In this document: positions 1-10,697 of the stretch, one piece after another
Position numbering within the stretch: the stretch's first letter is position 1
How the letters are laid out: each line of letters begins with the position of its first letter
Assembly (NCBI GenBank): GCA_030063045.1
Contig: JAQSEB010000059.1
Span: forward strand, 1,178,001-1,242,000
Direction of reading: 5' to 3'
DNA: 64,000 nucleotides
DNA from: Pratylenchus scribneri
Taxonomy: Eukaryota > Nematoda > Chromadorea > Rhabditida > Pratylenchidae
The notes under the pieces: generated by a model
Told to the model about the DNA's origin: nothing
Database searches by the model: none
Seen by the model: the letters and a program-made list of their open reading frames with translations, nothing else
Position numbers and translations under genes: made by a program

Positions 1-124
1 CACATTTTCAATGGAATTTGTTTTTTGGGCCAAAATGGGCATTCTCCTATTTTTTATTGCCAAATGCCAATCTCAATTTTTCATCCAAAACAAATGAATT
101 CATTGAGTACCATCTTTTCATTAC

Positions 125-455
125 CTGAACCTTCTTTTTGGCCATAACTCAACAAAGAAGCAACCAATTTTGAAAGGCATTGTGCTATTTGAAAGCGCTA
201 AATGTCTTCTAAAAAGTGGCTTCATTAATTTATCAAAACACAATATTTTATAAAAAAGGGGGCTTTTAAGAAAGTGGATTAATTAGATTAAAATACATAT
301 AACTTTTTATGAAAACTTTGGATTTCATGAAATTTATTTAAAGCCACTTTTAAGAGAATTTCAGAGCTTTCAAATGGCCAATCGTCTTCCCAAATTTGTT
401 GCATTTTTGGAGAGCTATGGCCAGAAGAAAGAGCCAAGTACTGAAATTTCCTCCT
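125..455. mobile_element. Family C inverted-repeat element, copy C1
   Basis: Two arms face each other. The left arm carries a form of TTTGAAAGCCCTAAATGTCC followed by AAAAAGTGGCTT; the right arm carries the reverse complement. Each arm ends in a form of TTTTTGGCCATAACTCAACAA. No coding capacity, so it is a MITE-like element. This copy is intergenic. Confidence 0.6.
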
Positions 456-649
456 ACCTCACTCAAATGAATCATCCATTTTCCAACAATTTCCAATGGA
501 TTGAAATCGAATGAATGAATAATAGCTTCTTTTTTATTTTGAAAACATTAATTTATAATTCATCATCAGCTGAATTTAAGTCGAAGAAGGCACAATTTGT
601 TTTCGATTTTCGCCTTTTTAAACTAATCCAATGTTTTTCCCTCAATCCA

Positions 650-669
650 AATAATAATAATAATAATAA
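650..669. repeat. AAT microsatellite
   Basis: About six tandem AAT triplets seen directly. Confidence 0.9.
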
Positions 670-777
670 CAGTTTAGTCGACGACCTCAAAAGTGTGTTT
701 TTCTCCCTCCCAGTGGCCCATCCCCCTCCTCCATTTATTATTATTTGCATATCCATCAGATAAGAGTGGGGGATATT

Positions 778-794
778 GGGGGGGGGGGGGGGGG
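778..794. repeat. Poly-G run
   Basis: Seventeen consecutive G residues in otherwise AT-rich DNA. The exact length is easily mis-sequenced. Confidence 0.9.
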
Positions 795-1089
795 CATTGG
801 CCGCAAAGTTCAAGTGGTGGAAAATATTATTTTTGCAGTTGAGGCCACATCCAAGCAGCCCTTCCAATTTTTTTTTGATGATGAGGTTTCCATGCGACCA
901 TTTCCCCCCAATTTTCAATTGGCCATCCATTCTAGATTCGAGTGGGTCAACCACATCAAAAAACGGTCCATCCCCTCAGGGGAATGAGACCATAGGTCAC
1001 CTTTTTAAAAATAAATTTTATCTTGGAACAGCACAAATTGTCTTCGGCCCTTACAAAGGCCTTAGAAGGAAAGGAATTAGTGCAACTTG

Positions 1090-1425
1090 CGCCATTTAAA
1101 ATAGCTCTTCAAGAGTTGAACCACTTTTCATTATTTTAGTGTCAAATTAAAGAGCAGATTTTTGGCTATCAAATTATATTAAATTTATTTAAATTTGTTC
1201 AGAAATAATAAAATTATGTTTAAAAAACCATTTAAAATGACCTCAACTTGGATTATCGAAACGTTCAGTAATTTTTGGTCATAACTTCATCAATTCTGAA
1301 CCAATTTAAATAAAATTAATATTATTTAATAGACAAAAGTCTGCTCTTTAATTTGATATTAAAATCATCAAAAATGGTTCAATCATTGATGAGTTATTAT
1401 AAACGGTGACAATTGGGGTGTTCAA
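1090..1425. mobile_element. Family B inverted-repeat element, copy B1
   Basis: Long palindromic arms of the family B type: TAATAACTCATCAAGGAC at the outside, then ATCAAATTAAAGAGCAGACT, then TTTAAATTGGTTCAGAAT, repeated in reverse complement. Intergenic, and its left end is worn. Confidence 0.6.
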
Positions 1426-1731
1426 ATTCAAACCGGGGGGAGTGAGGCGCCATCGGTCACATTTTTAAATAAATTTTATCTGAAGGTCATTTTTTCTTAT
1501 TAAAAGTTTCTTCCTCCGTCTACATTCCAATTTCCAGCCGATTTTTTTGCTTCCTTTTACGCCCTTTCACCCACCTTTCCCCCCATATATTGATCTGCTG
1601 ATTGTGAGAATGATCCCTTCCTCGGTTTACACAGCCGTTTTCCATTTAATTTACTGCGCATTTTCTTTCGTACATTCCCAAATATATATCAACATTTAGA
1701 CTCAATTAAAAGCCAAAAAGTAACAAAAAAA

Positions 1732-3563
1732 ATGCCTCCGGATGCCTCAACAATTTTGCCTCTTTCATTCATTCTTGCCTTCATTTTGTCCCTTCCAATG
1801 GCCATTCATTCCCTTCAATGCTATGAATGTTTTGACCGCACTCAACCTTGCAATTCCGCCTCAAATTGCACTGGATCAGCCTGCGTCCTTTGTGAGTTCA
1901 TTTTGGAAATGGATAGTATTTAATTTGGCAAAAAAATGTTGAAAATGTCCAAAAAATTTTGAAATGGCGAAAAACGGTTTAATGGTTTATCTTAGGCCCC
2001 AAACCTTATATTCAATCGATATATTGCATCAAGACGTATAATTTTCATTAGATAATATTTCGGTTAAAGCTATAACGAATTCTGACTTAGTTTTTGAACC
2101 ATTAAACCGTTTAATACCCTTTAATTGTTGACCAAACCAAAATGGGTTTAAACCGTTTAATACCCTTTAATTGCTGACCAAACCAAAATGGGTTTAAACC
2201 GTTTAATAATAATACCCTTTAATTGTTGACCAAACCAAAATGGGTTTAAACCGTTTAATACCCTTTAATTGTTGACCAAACCAAAATGGGTTTAAACCGT
2301 TTAATACCCTTTAATTGTTGAGCAAACCATAACAAATTATATACCATTCAATGCGTCTTGACCAGCTCTATCCAATTTTGGGTATTTGGTTTGAGAATGT
2401 AGGAAAAATCCTTCCTTAAACCGTTAGAATTATTTTTGGATTATATATTTTTTTGGCAAATTAATATTTCACATTGGAAAATTTCGTCAATTTACCGCCA
2501 TTGTAATTAGATGAAAATATGCCAAATCGGACATCGGTGGCATTTTGCCTTTTGGCCACTGCGGAAAGGGAGGATTCCCAAATGGTGGAGGGATGTTGGC
2601 GAGATGTGGCCGATTCCAACGGTGTTGAATGCCTTTGCACCCGTGATTTTTGCAATGCGCCCCGGGATCCGTGGACATCCGATCCGAATAGGCCTCCAAT
2701 TGATGGACTCAAAATGCTCGACAAAAATCCATTCGTGGATTATGGTAGAGTTAAAAATGATTGGAAAATGTTCAAAAATTGGTTTAGAATATTTGGAAGA
2801 GGAAAAGGCAATGCAAAAAGAGGGAAATGGAAAAAATGAAATTGGCGAATTAATGGACGATCCCGAATTGCCTAAAGAAGGAGATGAACAAGGCAAGTTC
2901 ATCATGGGAAATTGGCATAAATTATTTAACCGAAAAAATGTCAAAATAATTATAATGGTTTAAGTAATGGTTCATCTTATTTTCACAAACCAAATATACC
3001 CAAAATTGGACAGAGCTGGTCAAGAAGACGCATTGAATGGTATATAATTTGTTATGGCTTGGTCAACAATTAAAGGGTATTAAACGGTTTAAACCCATTT
3101 TGGTTTAATGGTTCAAAACTAAATTAGAATTGGTTAAACTCAAGTCAAAACAAAATCAAATAATGCGTCTTGATGAGATTTATAAACTGAGTATAAGATT
3201 TATGAGTCTGTGATAAACTTATTAACCGTTTTATGCAAATTATAAATTTTAAGTTGATTTGCAGATTTAATGCCAAAGGACTTTGATGACTATTTGGACT
3301 GGGAACGACGGACAGGAAATCGGAATCAAACCCCAAAAGAAGATGAGGAGAATGGGAATGGAACAGAAATTGGCATTGCCCCACAATCCATGTCAACAAC
3401 TACAATAACAATTTTGCCTTCCGAAGAATCATCTTCCCAGCAACCAATCAATGGAGAGCCATCATTTTCTCCTATTGAGAATGCAGCGAATCAACGATGG
3501 CCTCATTCAATTGTCGCCTTTATTCTCATCATTTTTAATATTTATTTTTATTCATCATTTTGA
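1732..3563 (+). CDS. Secreted, probably GPI-anchored Ly6/uPAR-domain protein
   Basis: Four exons: 1732-1891, 2511-2744, 2788-2892 and 3265-3563, giving 265 residues; all junctions are phase 1. Residues 1-28 form a signal peptide. The mature part starts LQCYEC and has ten cysteines ending in CLCTRDFCN, the Cys spacing and terminal CN of the Ly6/uPAR three-finger fold. An acidic linker and a Ser/Thr-rich stretch follow, then a hydrophobic C-terminal tail (IVAFILIIFNIYFY), as in GPI-anchored proteins. In nematodes such proteins act at the cell surface, often with receptors or channels; the partner cannot be read here. Intron 3 has a GC donor (G|GCAAGT). Introns 1 and 3 are filled by family A elements. 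The fold call is firm; the function is unknown. Confidence 0.82.
1919..2470. mobile_element. Family A element, copy A1 (in Ly6 intron 1)
   Basis: The ends resemble TTTAATTTGCCGAAAAA and its inverse. The middle carries about five copies of a 46-bp unit with core GGTTTAAACCCATTTTGG, in inverse orientation. Confidence 0.75.
2917..3262. mobile_element. Family A element, copy A2 (in Ly6 intron 3)
   Basis: A short copy with roughly one internal unit. It carries the shared inner sequence ACCAAATATACCCAAAATTG and is orientated opposite to A1. Confidence 0.7.
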
Positions 3564-4976
3564 TTACGGGCAAATTGAATAAAATTTTGATTTTTCTTTT
3601 TTTTTTGCCAATTATTCGTGGAATCTGGAGGATTTGTTGGCAGGAAATATTTAATTTACCAAAAAAATGGTGTCAAGAAAAAATCTTTTTTGAGATAAGA
3701 TAACTTGGCCAAAACAAAGTGTTGGGATATATTAGCTTTAAGTTTAGAATTAGGTTTCGGCTAGGACTTTGGACTCGGAACATTGTAAGCTTAAAGAATT
3801 AGATTTGGCCAAATTACATGGTCTTAAAAAATTATTTTTCTACATGAAATTTTTTTGCAAATTAAATTGTATTATTTTTTGACGATTGCTTTGGGCAATG
3901 CAAAAATGATGACGAAAAGGGTTGTCAATAATGAATGAATGAAAAGCAAACATCCGCCGATAGCCCTTTCACAATAAACTCATTTTCAATGCAAATAAAT
4001 CCCATCGTCCCATTGGCCCATTGTTTTATTTTTCCTTTTGTTTTGAAGAAATAATTCCCTTTCGGAAAGGGATTTAGTGGGAATTTGTCAACGGCAATTT
4101 AATTCAAATTGGCTTGCCCTCATTCATTCAAAGCAGAGTCAATTAGAATAAAAGAAAATAAATTTATAAGGCAAATATTAAACATAATTTCTAAAATAAA
4201 TTTCTTAAAATTCAGTTGGAAAATTCTCAAAAATTTTTAATATTATTAACTATTGGTTAAATTAAAATTTTACTAGGTCTTAAAATATTTTTTGGTTTGA
4301 TTAAAAAAATAAATAATGAAAGAAAGAAAAGTCTGCTATAAAATCAATGATGAATAAAATTATCTGTGAGGCAAATTCAAAAGCGAATTTCCGCCAATAA
4401 ATCATTCCAATGAGAATTGGAATTTCTTTTGAATATATTCTAAAAATGTTCGTTCAACCTTCTTCCATTTCAAATTCATCTTTTATTCCCTCGAGGGACC
4501 ATTTTTGACAACTTGTAAGAATTCCCAATTCCTTTTTTGGCCAAACAAAAAAAGAAGGCCTTTCCCTGCATTTCCATAATCCACCCAATTTTCCATTGTT
4601 TGTTTGGCATTCACAAAGCCGCTACAAACAATCCATTCCATCAATTTTTGGCACTTCACCCATTTCCACCCATTTTTTTGGAAGTTTGGCCATTCAATTC
4701 AAATTCATCCAGCGCCAAAGGCCAATTCAGGCAAAACAAAAGGTCCGGGGACTGGCAGGAATAGTGGAATTGTGAAGAGGGGCCAAAAGAGAGAGGGGGA
4801 GGAGTGCCATCCAAAAAGGGGTGGAGGGGTTGAATAAGTAAGTCGGCGTCTGCCCATTTCCGGGAAAATTTCAAATTCCAAAAAATTGATTCCAATTCCA
4901 ACAAATTGATGGCTTAATCCCTTCAATAACCAACGATAAAATTTTCCATTTTCCTCTTTGCCTCAAATTCTAAAAA
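3564..4976. other. Intergenic, no gene seen
   Basis: AT-rich single-copy-looking DNA. Frames at 4537-4926 lack initiation context and splice partners. Confidence 0.5.
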
Positions 4977-5288
4977 ATGACAAACCCTTCGTTCAGCAGC
5001 CATCGTCGATTTTTCTATTCTTCACCGGCTGTCACCGAAATGAGCCGCCAACATTTTTTCAATCAACTTGATCGCGATTTACAAATTCGACTTTTTGGTG
5101 AGCTTTTTTCTCCCAAAATAAGTTATTTTTTCATTTTTGGCTGGGCCCTTTTGCTGATTTGGATATTGGCCATTCTCTATATGACCCGTTCATTTTGGCT
5201 ACATTCATTGGATGGACTTTTTGCGGCAAAAAGAAAGAGGAAAAAACGAAGAACATTGACGGAACAAACATTGGCCGAATGGATTTGA
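4977..5288 (+). CDS. Small single-pass membrane protein, unknown
   Basis: A single open frame of 103 residues. The N-terminal 45 residues are polar, then one strong membrane segment follows (about residues 48-70, FFIFGWALLLIWILAILYM), and the tail has a very basic stretch (AAKRKRKKRRT). The positive-inside rule suggests the basic C-terminus is cytoplasmic. I recognise no family. A GGTGAGC at residue 41 could be a splice donor that would replace the membrane part, but no matching acceptor gives a better model. It could be chance, though composition and hydropathy favour a real gene. Confidence 0.4.
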   Translation: MTNPSFSSHRRFFYSSPAVTEMSRQHFFNQLDRDLQIRLFGELFSPKISYFFIFGWALLLIWILAILYMTRSFWLHSLDGLFAAKRKRKKRRTLTEQTLAEWI

Positions 5289-5384
5289 TTATGGCCAATT
5301 AATGTTAATGCCATCCTCAAATACCTTCGACATTTAAAAATATATATTATTGAAAGGCTAATGATATTGATGCTTTTAATAGAC

Positions 5385-5735
5385 CATACCGATACACCTA
5401 AACTTATCGCCGTTAATTAATAACTCATTAAGGACTTAACAAATTTTAGTGAATTTATAATCAAATTAAAGAGCAACTATTGAATATCAAAAAATATTAA
5501 TTTTATTTAAATTGATTCAGAATTGTCGATTTTTTTTGCACAAAAAATTATTTAAATTAGTTATTTTATGGAGCCAAATTTCCATTGAATTTTTGGCACA
5601 ACTCCACCAATTCTGAACAAATTTAATTAAAATTAGTATAAATTTCATAGCCAAAGTGTATTCTTTAGTTTGATACTAAAATTATCAAAATTGGTTAAGT
5701 CCTTGATTAATTATTATAAATGGCGACAGGTTGGT
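5385..5735. mobile_element. Family B element, copy B2
   Basis: Arms begin with CTTATCGCCGTTAATTAATA at the left and end in ATAAATGGCGACAGGTT at the right, the family B terminal repeat. It lies between two gene candidates, possibly in an intron of a longer gene. Confidence 0.7.
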
Positions 5736-5875
5736 CTACTTCAGAATAATTCCACCATATTTTCATTTTTATCATTCATTTTCCCAATATTGCCATCATT
5801 TTTTATAATAATTTTTCCCCATTTTGATAAATGTTCCATTTTACGGAAGATGTGTAGACAATAATACATTTTCAG

Positions 5876-5972
5876 AATGTACCAATTATCTTGTCAATAC
5901 TCGCGCATGTGGGATGGCAACGCTGAATTGCGCAAGTGGTGGATTTTTGGACAAAAGGAAAATGGATGGGAG
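5876..5972 (+). other. Possible orphan exon, Cys-rich (C6/DUF281-like?)
   Basis: A TTTTCAG acceptor is followed by a 97-nt open segment ending in G|GTAAAA. One frame reads CTNYLVNTRACGMATLNCAS, with cysteine spacing like nematode C6 domains. I could not join it in frame to sequence on either side, so it may be a broken gene or an exon of the small membrane gene upstream. Confidence 0.25.
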
Positions 5973-6225
5973 GTAAAATGGAACTTGTCCAATTTTCCAT
6001 TGTAGCTGGGAATTCACTGAAATATATTATTTTCCGCCATTGTCATGAGCGTGTGAAGTGCATCCTCCAAAATGTGGTAATCCTCCTCCACTTCCACAAT
6101 TCCTGCGCACCTTCACTTTTATTCAATCCTTTCACCCACACTCAAGTTCAAATCCATTTTTAGCCTTCCATTGAGGGTCATGACCATCCAAAAATATTAT
6201 TTAAATTGACCGCACACAATAAAAT

Positions 6226-7080
6226 ATGGCATCCACATTATTTCCCATTCAATTTTTATTATTTATTGCGCATTTTGTCAAAACAGGATTTTGTGTAAGT
6301 TCTCCTCCCCTGCTGTGTATGAAAAAGCCATCTTGTGTAAGGGCCAATGCCTTTATTGCCGTCGCTTATGGTAAATCATCAAGGACTGAATTATAGATAA
6401 TTTATTGTCAAATTAAAGAGAAGATTTTTGACTATCTAATAATATTAATTATATTTAAATTGGTTCAGAAATGCTAAAGTTAAGCTGCCCAAAAAAGCTT
6501 AAATTTACATTTACTATGAATTAATCCTGGATTAATGAAATTTTCAAGTCATAACTTCCTAATTTATGAACCAATTTAAATTAATTTAATATCATTAAAT
6601 AGAAAAAAGTCTACTCTTTAATTTGATAATAAAATTATCAAAATTTATTCATTCCTTGATGAGTTATAATAAACGGCGACAAGTTTGACCGAACACAAAT
6701 TAGGCATATCCCCTCCTTTATCCTCATTTATTTCAATTTCCCGCAAAAAGTGCATTGGATTCGGCGGTTGCTCTTTTCTTGGCTATCCAGCGGCTGCCTA
6801 CCGATGTGGGCCAGCCTATTATTCGGCATATTATCCGGCTGCAGGATGCTACGGGGCATATTGTCGGAATCGACTAAAAGGCGCGCCGATTTTAGCATTG
6901 AATGAATCGGCAATGGAAGAAGGAAATGAAGATGAAAATGAGGGAATTAATGGAAAAGCAGCAATGGGGGAAGGTGGCAAAAGGCATTCGGCACAATCGA
7001 CGGGGGCACAGGACGGAAATGGAAGGGATGGATTCGGCGAAATGCAGGTGCGGAAAGGGCTGACAGCTTTGTTAGATTAA
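6226..7080 (+). CDS. Small secreted Cys/Tyr/Ala-rich protein
   Basis: The first exon starts at 6226 and encodes a signal peptide (MASTLFPIQFLLFIAHF). It may end at 6294 or, equally in phase, at 6336. The last exon is 6751-7080, so the product is about 132 or 146 residues. The mature protein has a cysteine/tyrosine/Pro-Ala segment (GYPAAAYRCGPAYYSAYYPA, about 35 residues in), then an acidic Gly/Glu-rich tail. It resembles no family I know. A short secreted protein with a Cys-rich head and acidic tail could be an effector or surface component, but this is inference. The intron is almost entirely a family B element, and the acceptor (CGCAAAAAG) is poor, so the second exon start is uncertain. Confidence 0.5.
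6358..6692. mobile_element. Family B element, copy B3 (in intron of secreted gene)
   Basis: The right end reads AATAAACGGCGACAAGTTTG. The left end (CCGTCGCTTATGGTAAATCATCA) has diverged. It fills most of the intron. Confidence 0.7.
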
Positions 7081-7139
7081 AAATATGAATTTCAGAATAT
7101 TAAAATACATTTTTATATTTGTTCTTTTTTCATCAAATT

Positions 7140-10100
7140 TTAAGCACCCGCTTCTGTCAAATAAGCCAATGGATGGACGGGTTTTTCGGCTCTTAGCATA
7201 ATCCAATTTTGGTTGTCATCATCGATGAATTGCAGCTTATCCGCCCATCCTTCTACCAATGATTCATACAATTTTTCACTGAACATCTGCACAAAAATAA
7301 ATTGAATAATAATTTAAATTATATTTTGGATCGACCTGAATAAATTTCGTTTTTTCCATCATTGCCCGGTCACGTTCCATCAGCAAAATTTCCTTAAACC
7401 TTGGCGTCATATTCTCCGTGAAAATATTCGTGAAACCAATTGAATGCGCAATCTTTATAAATGATTAATAAAATCAATTAATAATCCTTGGATTGGGTAG
7501 GTGATTGAGCCGCTGATTGAGTACTGTGCTGTTTTTTGGCCTTAGCCCAACATGGAAGAAACTAATTTGAGAAAGTTATTAGCCATTTGAAAGCTTTAAA
7601 TGTCCTCTAAAAAGTGGCTTAACTAATTTCTTGGAATATTAATATACCTTAAAGGAAAAGTGGATTTTTCTCAACAATTTTGATTATTAAATAAATTAAA
7701 AATGGTGAAATTCATAATAATTTAAATCTACTTTTTAGGGAACATTTAGAGCTTTCCACTAGTATTATATCCTCTTCCTGGATTGGTTATTGCCTGGCTG
7801 ATGAGATATGGGCCAAAAACTAATTCTAGTATTAAATCGGCGGTACTCAATCGGCAATTATCCCTATAAGTGCCCCACCTCTCTGAATTCCTCCAGTGTT
7901 TTAAGAAAATATTGTCGCTTTCGAACATATTCATGGAATTTTGGGCTGAATACACCGTGGCCCTTGCCGTACATTGTGACCAGCATTTGGCCACCCGGCT
8001 TTAGCCAAGTCTAAAAAGAAAATAAAATGGAAAAGAACACAAAAATGGGCGAACATAAATGTTCCGGAAAAGTGTTTTTGTGTCCTGAATGTGTTGGATG
8101 CAATCCCGGCTGAACACAATGTCAAAGGCATTTGGCTCAAAGCGAAACACCATTGCATCGGCAATTTGATATTCCACTCGATGATCCTTGTCACGTTGAT
8201 TTCGCTCAAATGCATGTTGAATCATGTTGGAGGAGAGGTCACAGCCGAGCACTTGAAGGCCGAATTCCTTGAAGACAAATTGTGAATATAAATGAAATTT
8301 TATATGCCAAAATAAATAGTTTAAATAAGAGTTTGTCCTCCATTCACAAAACCCAAAATTGGATAGAGTCAAGATACATTGAATGGTATATAATTTGTTA
8401 TGGTTTGGTCAACAATTAAAGGGTATTAAACGGTTTAAACCAATTTTGGTTTGGTCAACAATTAAAGGGTATTAAACGGTTTAAAACCCATTTTGGTTTG
8501 GTCAACAATTAAAGGGTATTAAACGGTTTAAACCCATTTTGGTTTGGTCAACAATTAAAGGGTATTAAACGGTTTAAACCCATTGATCAACAATTAAGGG
8601 GTATTAAACGGTTTAAACCCATTTTGGTTTGGTCAACAATTAAAGGGTATTAAACGGTTTAAACCCATTTTGGTTTGGTCAACAATTAAAGGGTATTAAA
8701 CAGTTTAAACCCATTTTGGTTTGGTCAACAATTAAAGGGTATTAAACGGTTTAAACCCATTTTGGTTTGGTCAATAATTAAAGCGTATTAAACGATTTAA
8801 ACCCATTTTGGTTTAATGGTTCAAAACTAAATTAGAACTGGTTAAACCGTCTTGAAGAGATTTATCGATTAGGTATAAATTTTTTATCGAAAATAAATTT
8901 CGTTACAATTTTTCAGCATTTACATATTTTCGGCAAATTAAATATTTTATTTCAATATTGGAGTTTGGACTGACCCTGGCTGCCTGCCTTGCCCCTCCAC
9001 CAATCCCAACGCCAATGTCCAACATTTTTTGCCCAGGGCGAAGATGGCGAAAACAGCGAAGAACACGACGATTTTCGTCAATGCCACCTTTTAGGAAAAG
9101 TGTTATAAAATATTCAAAATTTGGCACCAACCTGGACTGATGAAATCTTTGCCAAAAATCCACTCATAACTAGCCACATTGTCCTCTGTATACTAAATAT
9201 TTTGGGGCTCAATTTCCGTAAATATTCTTTTAATTCCCCTCTCTAATAATGGGTCCAATTTCTCGTCTCTAATAATTCCCCATGGGATATTAAAAGAAAA
9301 TTTACTGTAATAAAATCAATTTGCCATTCTGAATTACCTGAGTCTGGTCGAGGAATTCCCGGAATGTGGCCAACTTATCATCGTAGAGTCGAACTTCCGC
9401 CGATTTTGTCAATGTCCAAAAAACATCGAGGAAATTTGAATGCGCAAAAATGGAATCCTGTATTTGGCACATTCCATAGAATTGGAAACCGAGTGTTTGG
9501 TTGGCCCGCTTTGTGGCAAAAACATCCAAAAATTTGGTCAAATCCGAAATTGTTCGGGCGCCCCATTGTTCAAGATTTTCGCGCAAAATTAACACTAAAA
9601 TATGAGAGTGAGGAATTCATTTATTTGTTTGAATCATTCTTACCTCCCCCTGTTCGGATTAGGCGCAGAAGGAATCCAAGTAAAGTGGCAACTTTTCGGC
9701 GATCATCAACAATCTGTATATACCATGTACTCAAAGTTTCTTTGGGAACGACCCAACTTGTCGCCACTTTTAATAACTCATCCAATAATTAACCAATTTT
9801 GATAAATTTAGTATCAAATTAAAGAACAGACTTTTGGCTATCAAATAATATTAATTTTATTTAAATTTGTTTTAGAATTGATGAAATTATGACCAAAATA
9901 AACATTAAAATTAACTTTGTTTGGATTAGCCGGCTTTTAAGTGGTTTTTAGGGTACAATTCGATCACTACTGGCCAATTTAAATAAATTAAAATTATTTG
10001 ATAGCCAAAAGGCTGATTTTTAATTTGATACTAAAATTATCAAAATTAGTTTAGTCGCTAATGAGTTATTTTAAACGGCAACAGATTAGATTGCTCCTTG

Positions 10101-10697
10101 TGTTTCCCCCTTTTTCGCACATTTTGTCCGGTGAATAAATTCGAACAAATTGCGGCATCAAAATTCGGCTCCATCCCTTCAACCAGTTGCTCATTTTCGG
10201 CATCATTTGTTAATTGTTCAGCGTCAAAATCCTCCAAATGCAATTGGCCATTGAACAATTCCTTCAGATCCTCCCTGTGGAAATATGATGGGAAAATTGT
10301 TAATGGATAAATTTGCTTCAGGCACATTCAATAGAATGACATTTTTTGACTTAAAAAGCTTTTATTTTTTCATTCAATTTTTGTACTATTTTGATCATAA
10401 ACTGGCCAATTGATGGCTAAATTTCTGAGGAAGGAAAATTCTCCATCTATTAATTAAAATATCCTCGATAATTGGGCCAATTTTATTCACACAAAAAATA
10501 CACAACTAATCTCTGCTCCTCCCCTTTCCCTTAATTCACCCTAACTAAACAACAAACATATTTACCAACTTCAAAGTATTTTTGTTGATGTCTTTTGTCT
10601 CCAATTCATTGATGCACAAAAGCACATTGCTTCCTGGCGAGGGAGCATTCGGATGACTTTGAAGGGCATAGGCCAATTCCCGAGAAATGGCACTCAT
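7140..10697 (-). CDS. pmt-2: Phosphoethanolamine N-methyltransferase, PMT-2 type
   Basis: Methylates mono- and dimethyl-phosphoethanolamine with S-adenosylmethionine to make phosphocholine in nematode phosphatidylcholine synthesis. Exons in transcript order: 10697-10566 (or to 10558), 10274-10121, 9713-9644, 9594-9338, 9192-9132, 9087-8975, 8267-8055, 8010-7879, 7452-7336, 7286-7140; about 467 residues. The N-terminal half is a vestigial methyltransferase fold. The C-terminal half is catalytic: [13 protein letters not shown] motif [46 protein letters not shown]. Exons 2-10 join in perfect phase. The exon 1/exon 2 join fits only with a weak GTTTGT donor at 10557, so the N-terminus is provisional. 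Introns hold one element each of families A, B and C. Confidence 0.95.
7519..7860. mobile_element. Family C element, copy C2 (PMT-2 intron 8)
   Basis: Arms with CATTTGAAAGCTTTAAATGTCC and its inverse. The right end runs into GGCGGTACTCAATCGGCAAT. Confidence 0.65.
8283..8946. mobile_element. Family A element, copy A3 (PMT-2 intron 6)
   Basis: The largest copy: about nine to ten tandem 46-bp units, one of them shortened, between worn terminal repeats. The right end reads TTTTCGGCAAATTAAAT. Confidence 0.8.
9752..10088. mobile_element. Family B element, copy B4 (PMT-2 intron 2)
   Basis: The left end reads CCAACTTGTCGCCACTTTTA; the right end reads TTTTAAACGGCAACAG. Confidence 0.75.

Larger units (their letters stand above)
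1..1731. other. Intergenic DNA upstream of the Ly6 gene
   Basis: No convincing gene is seen. The stretch holds one family C element, one family B element, an AAT microsatellite and a poly-G run. The short open frames at 515-1099 run through low-complexity sequence on both strands and look like chance. Confidence 0.6.

Noticed and set aside
8400..8800. CRISPR-like regular array
   Set aside because: Units are contiguous with no spacers, lie within a transposon-like element in a eukaryotic intron, and recur in 14 places.
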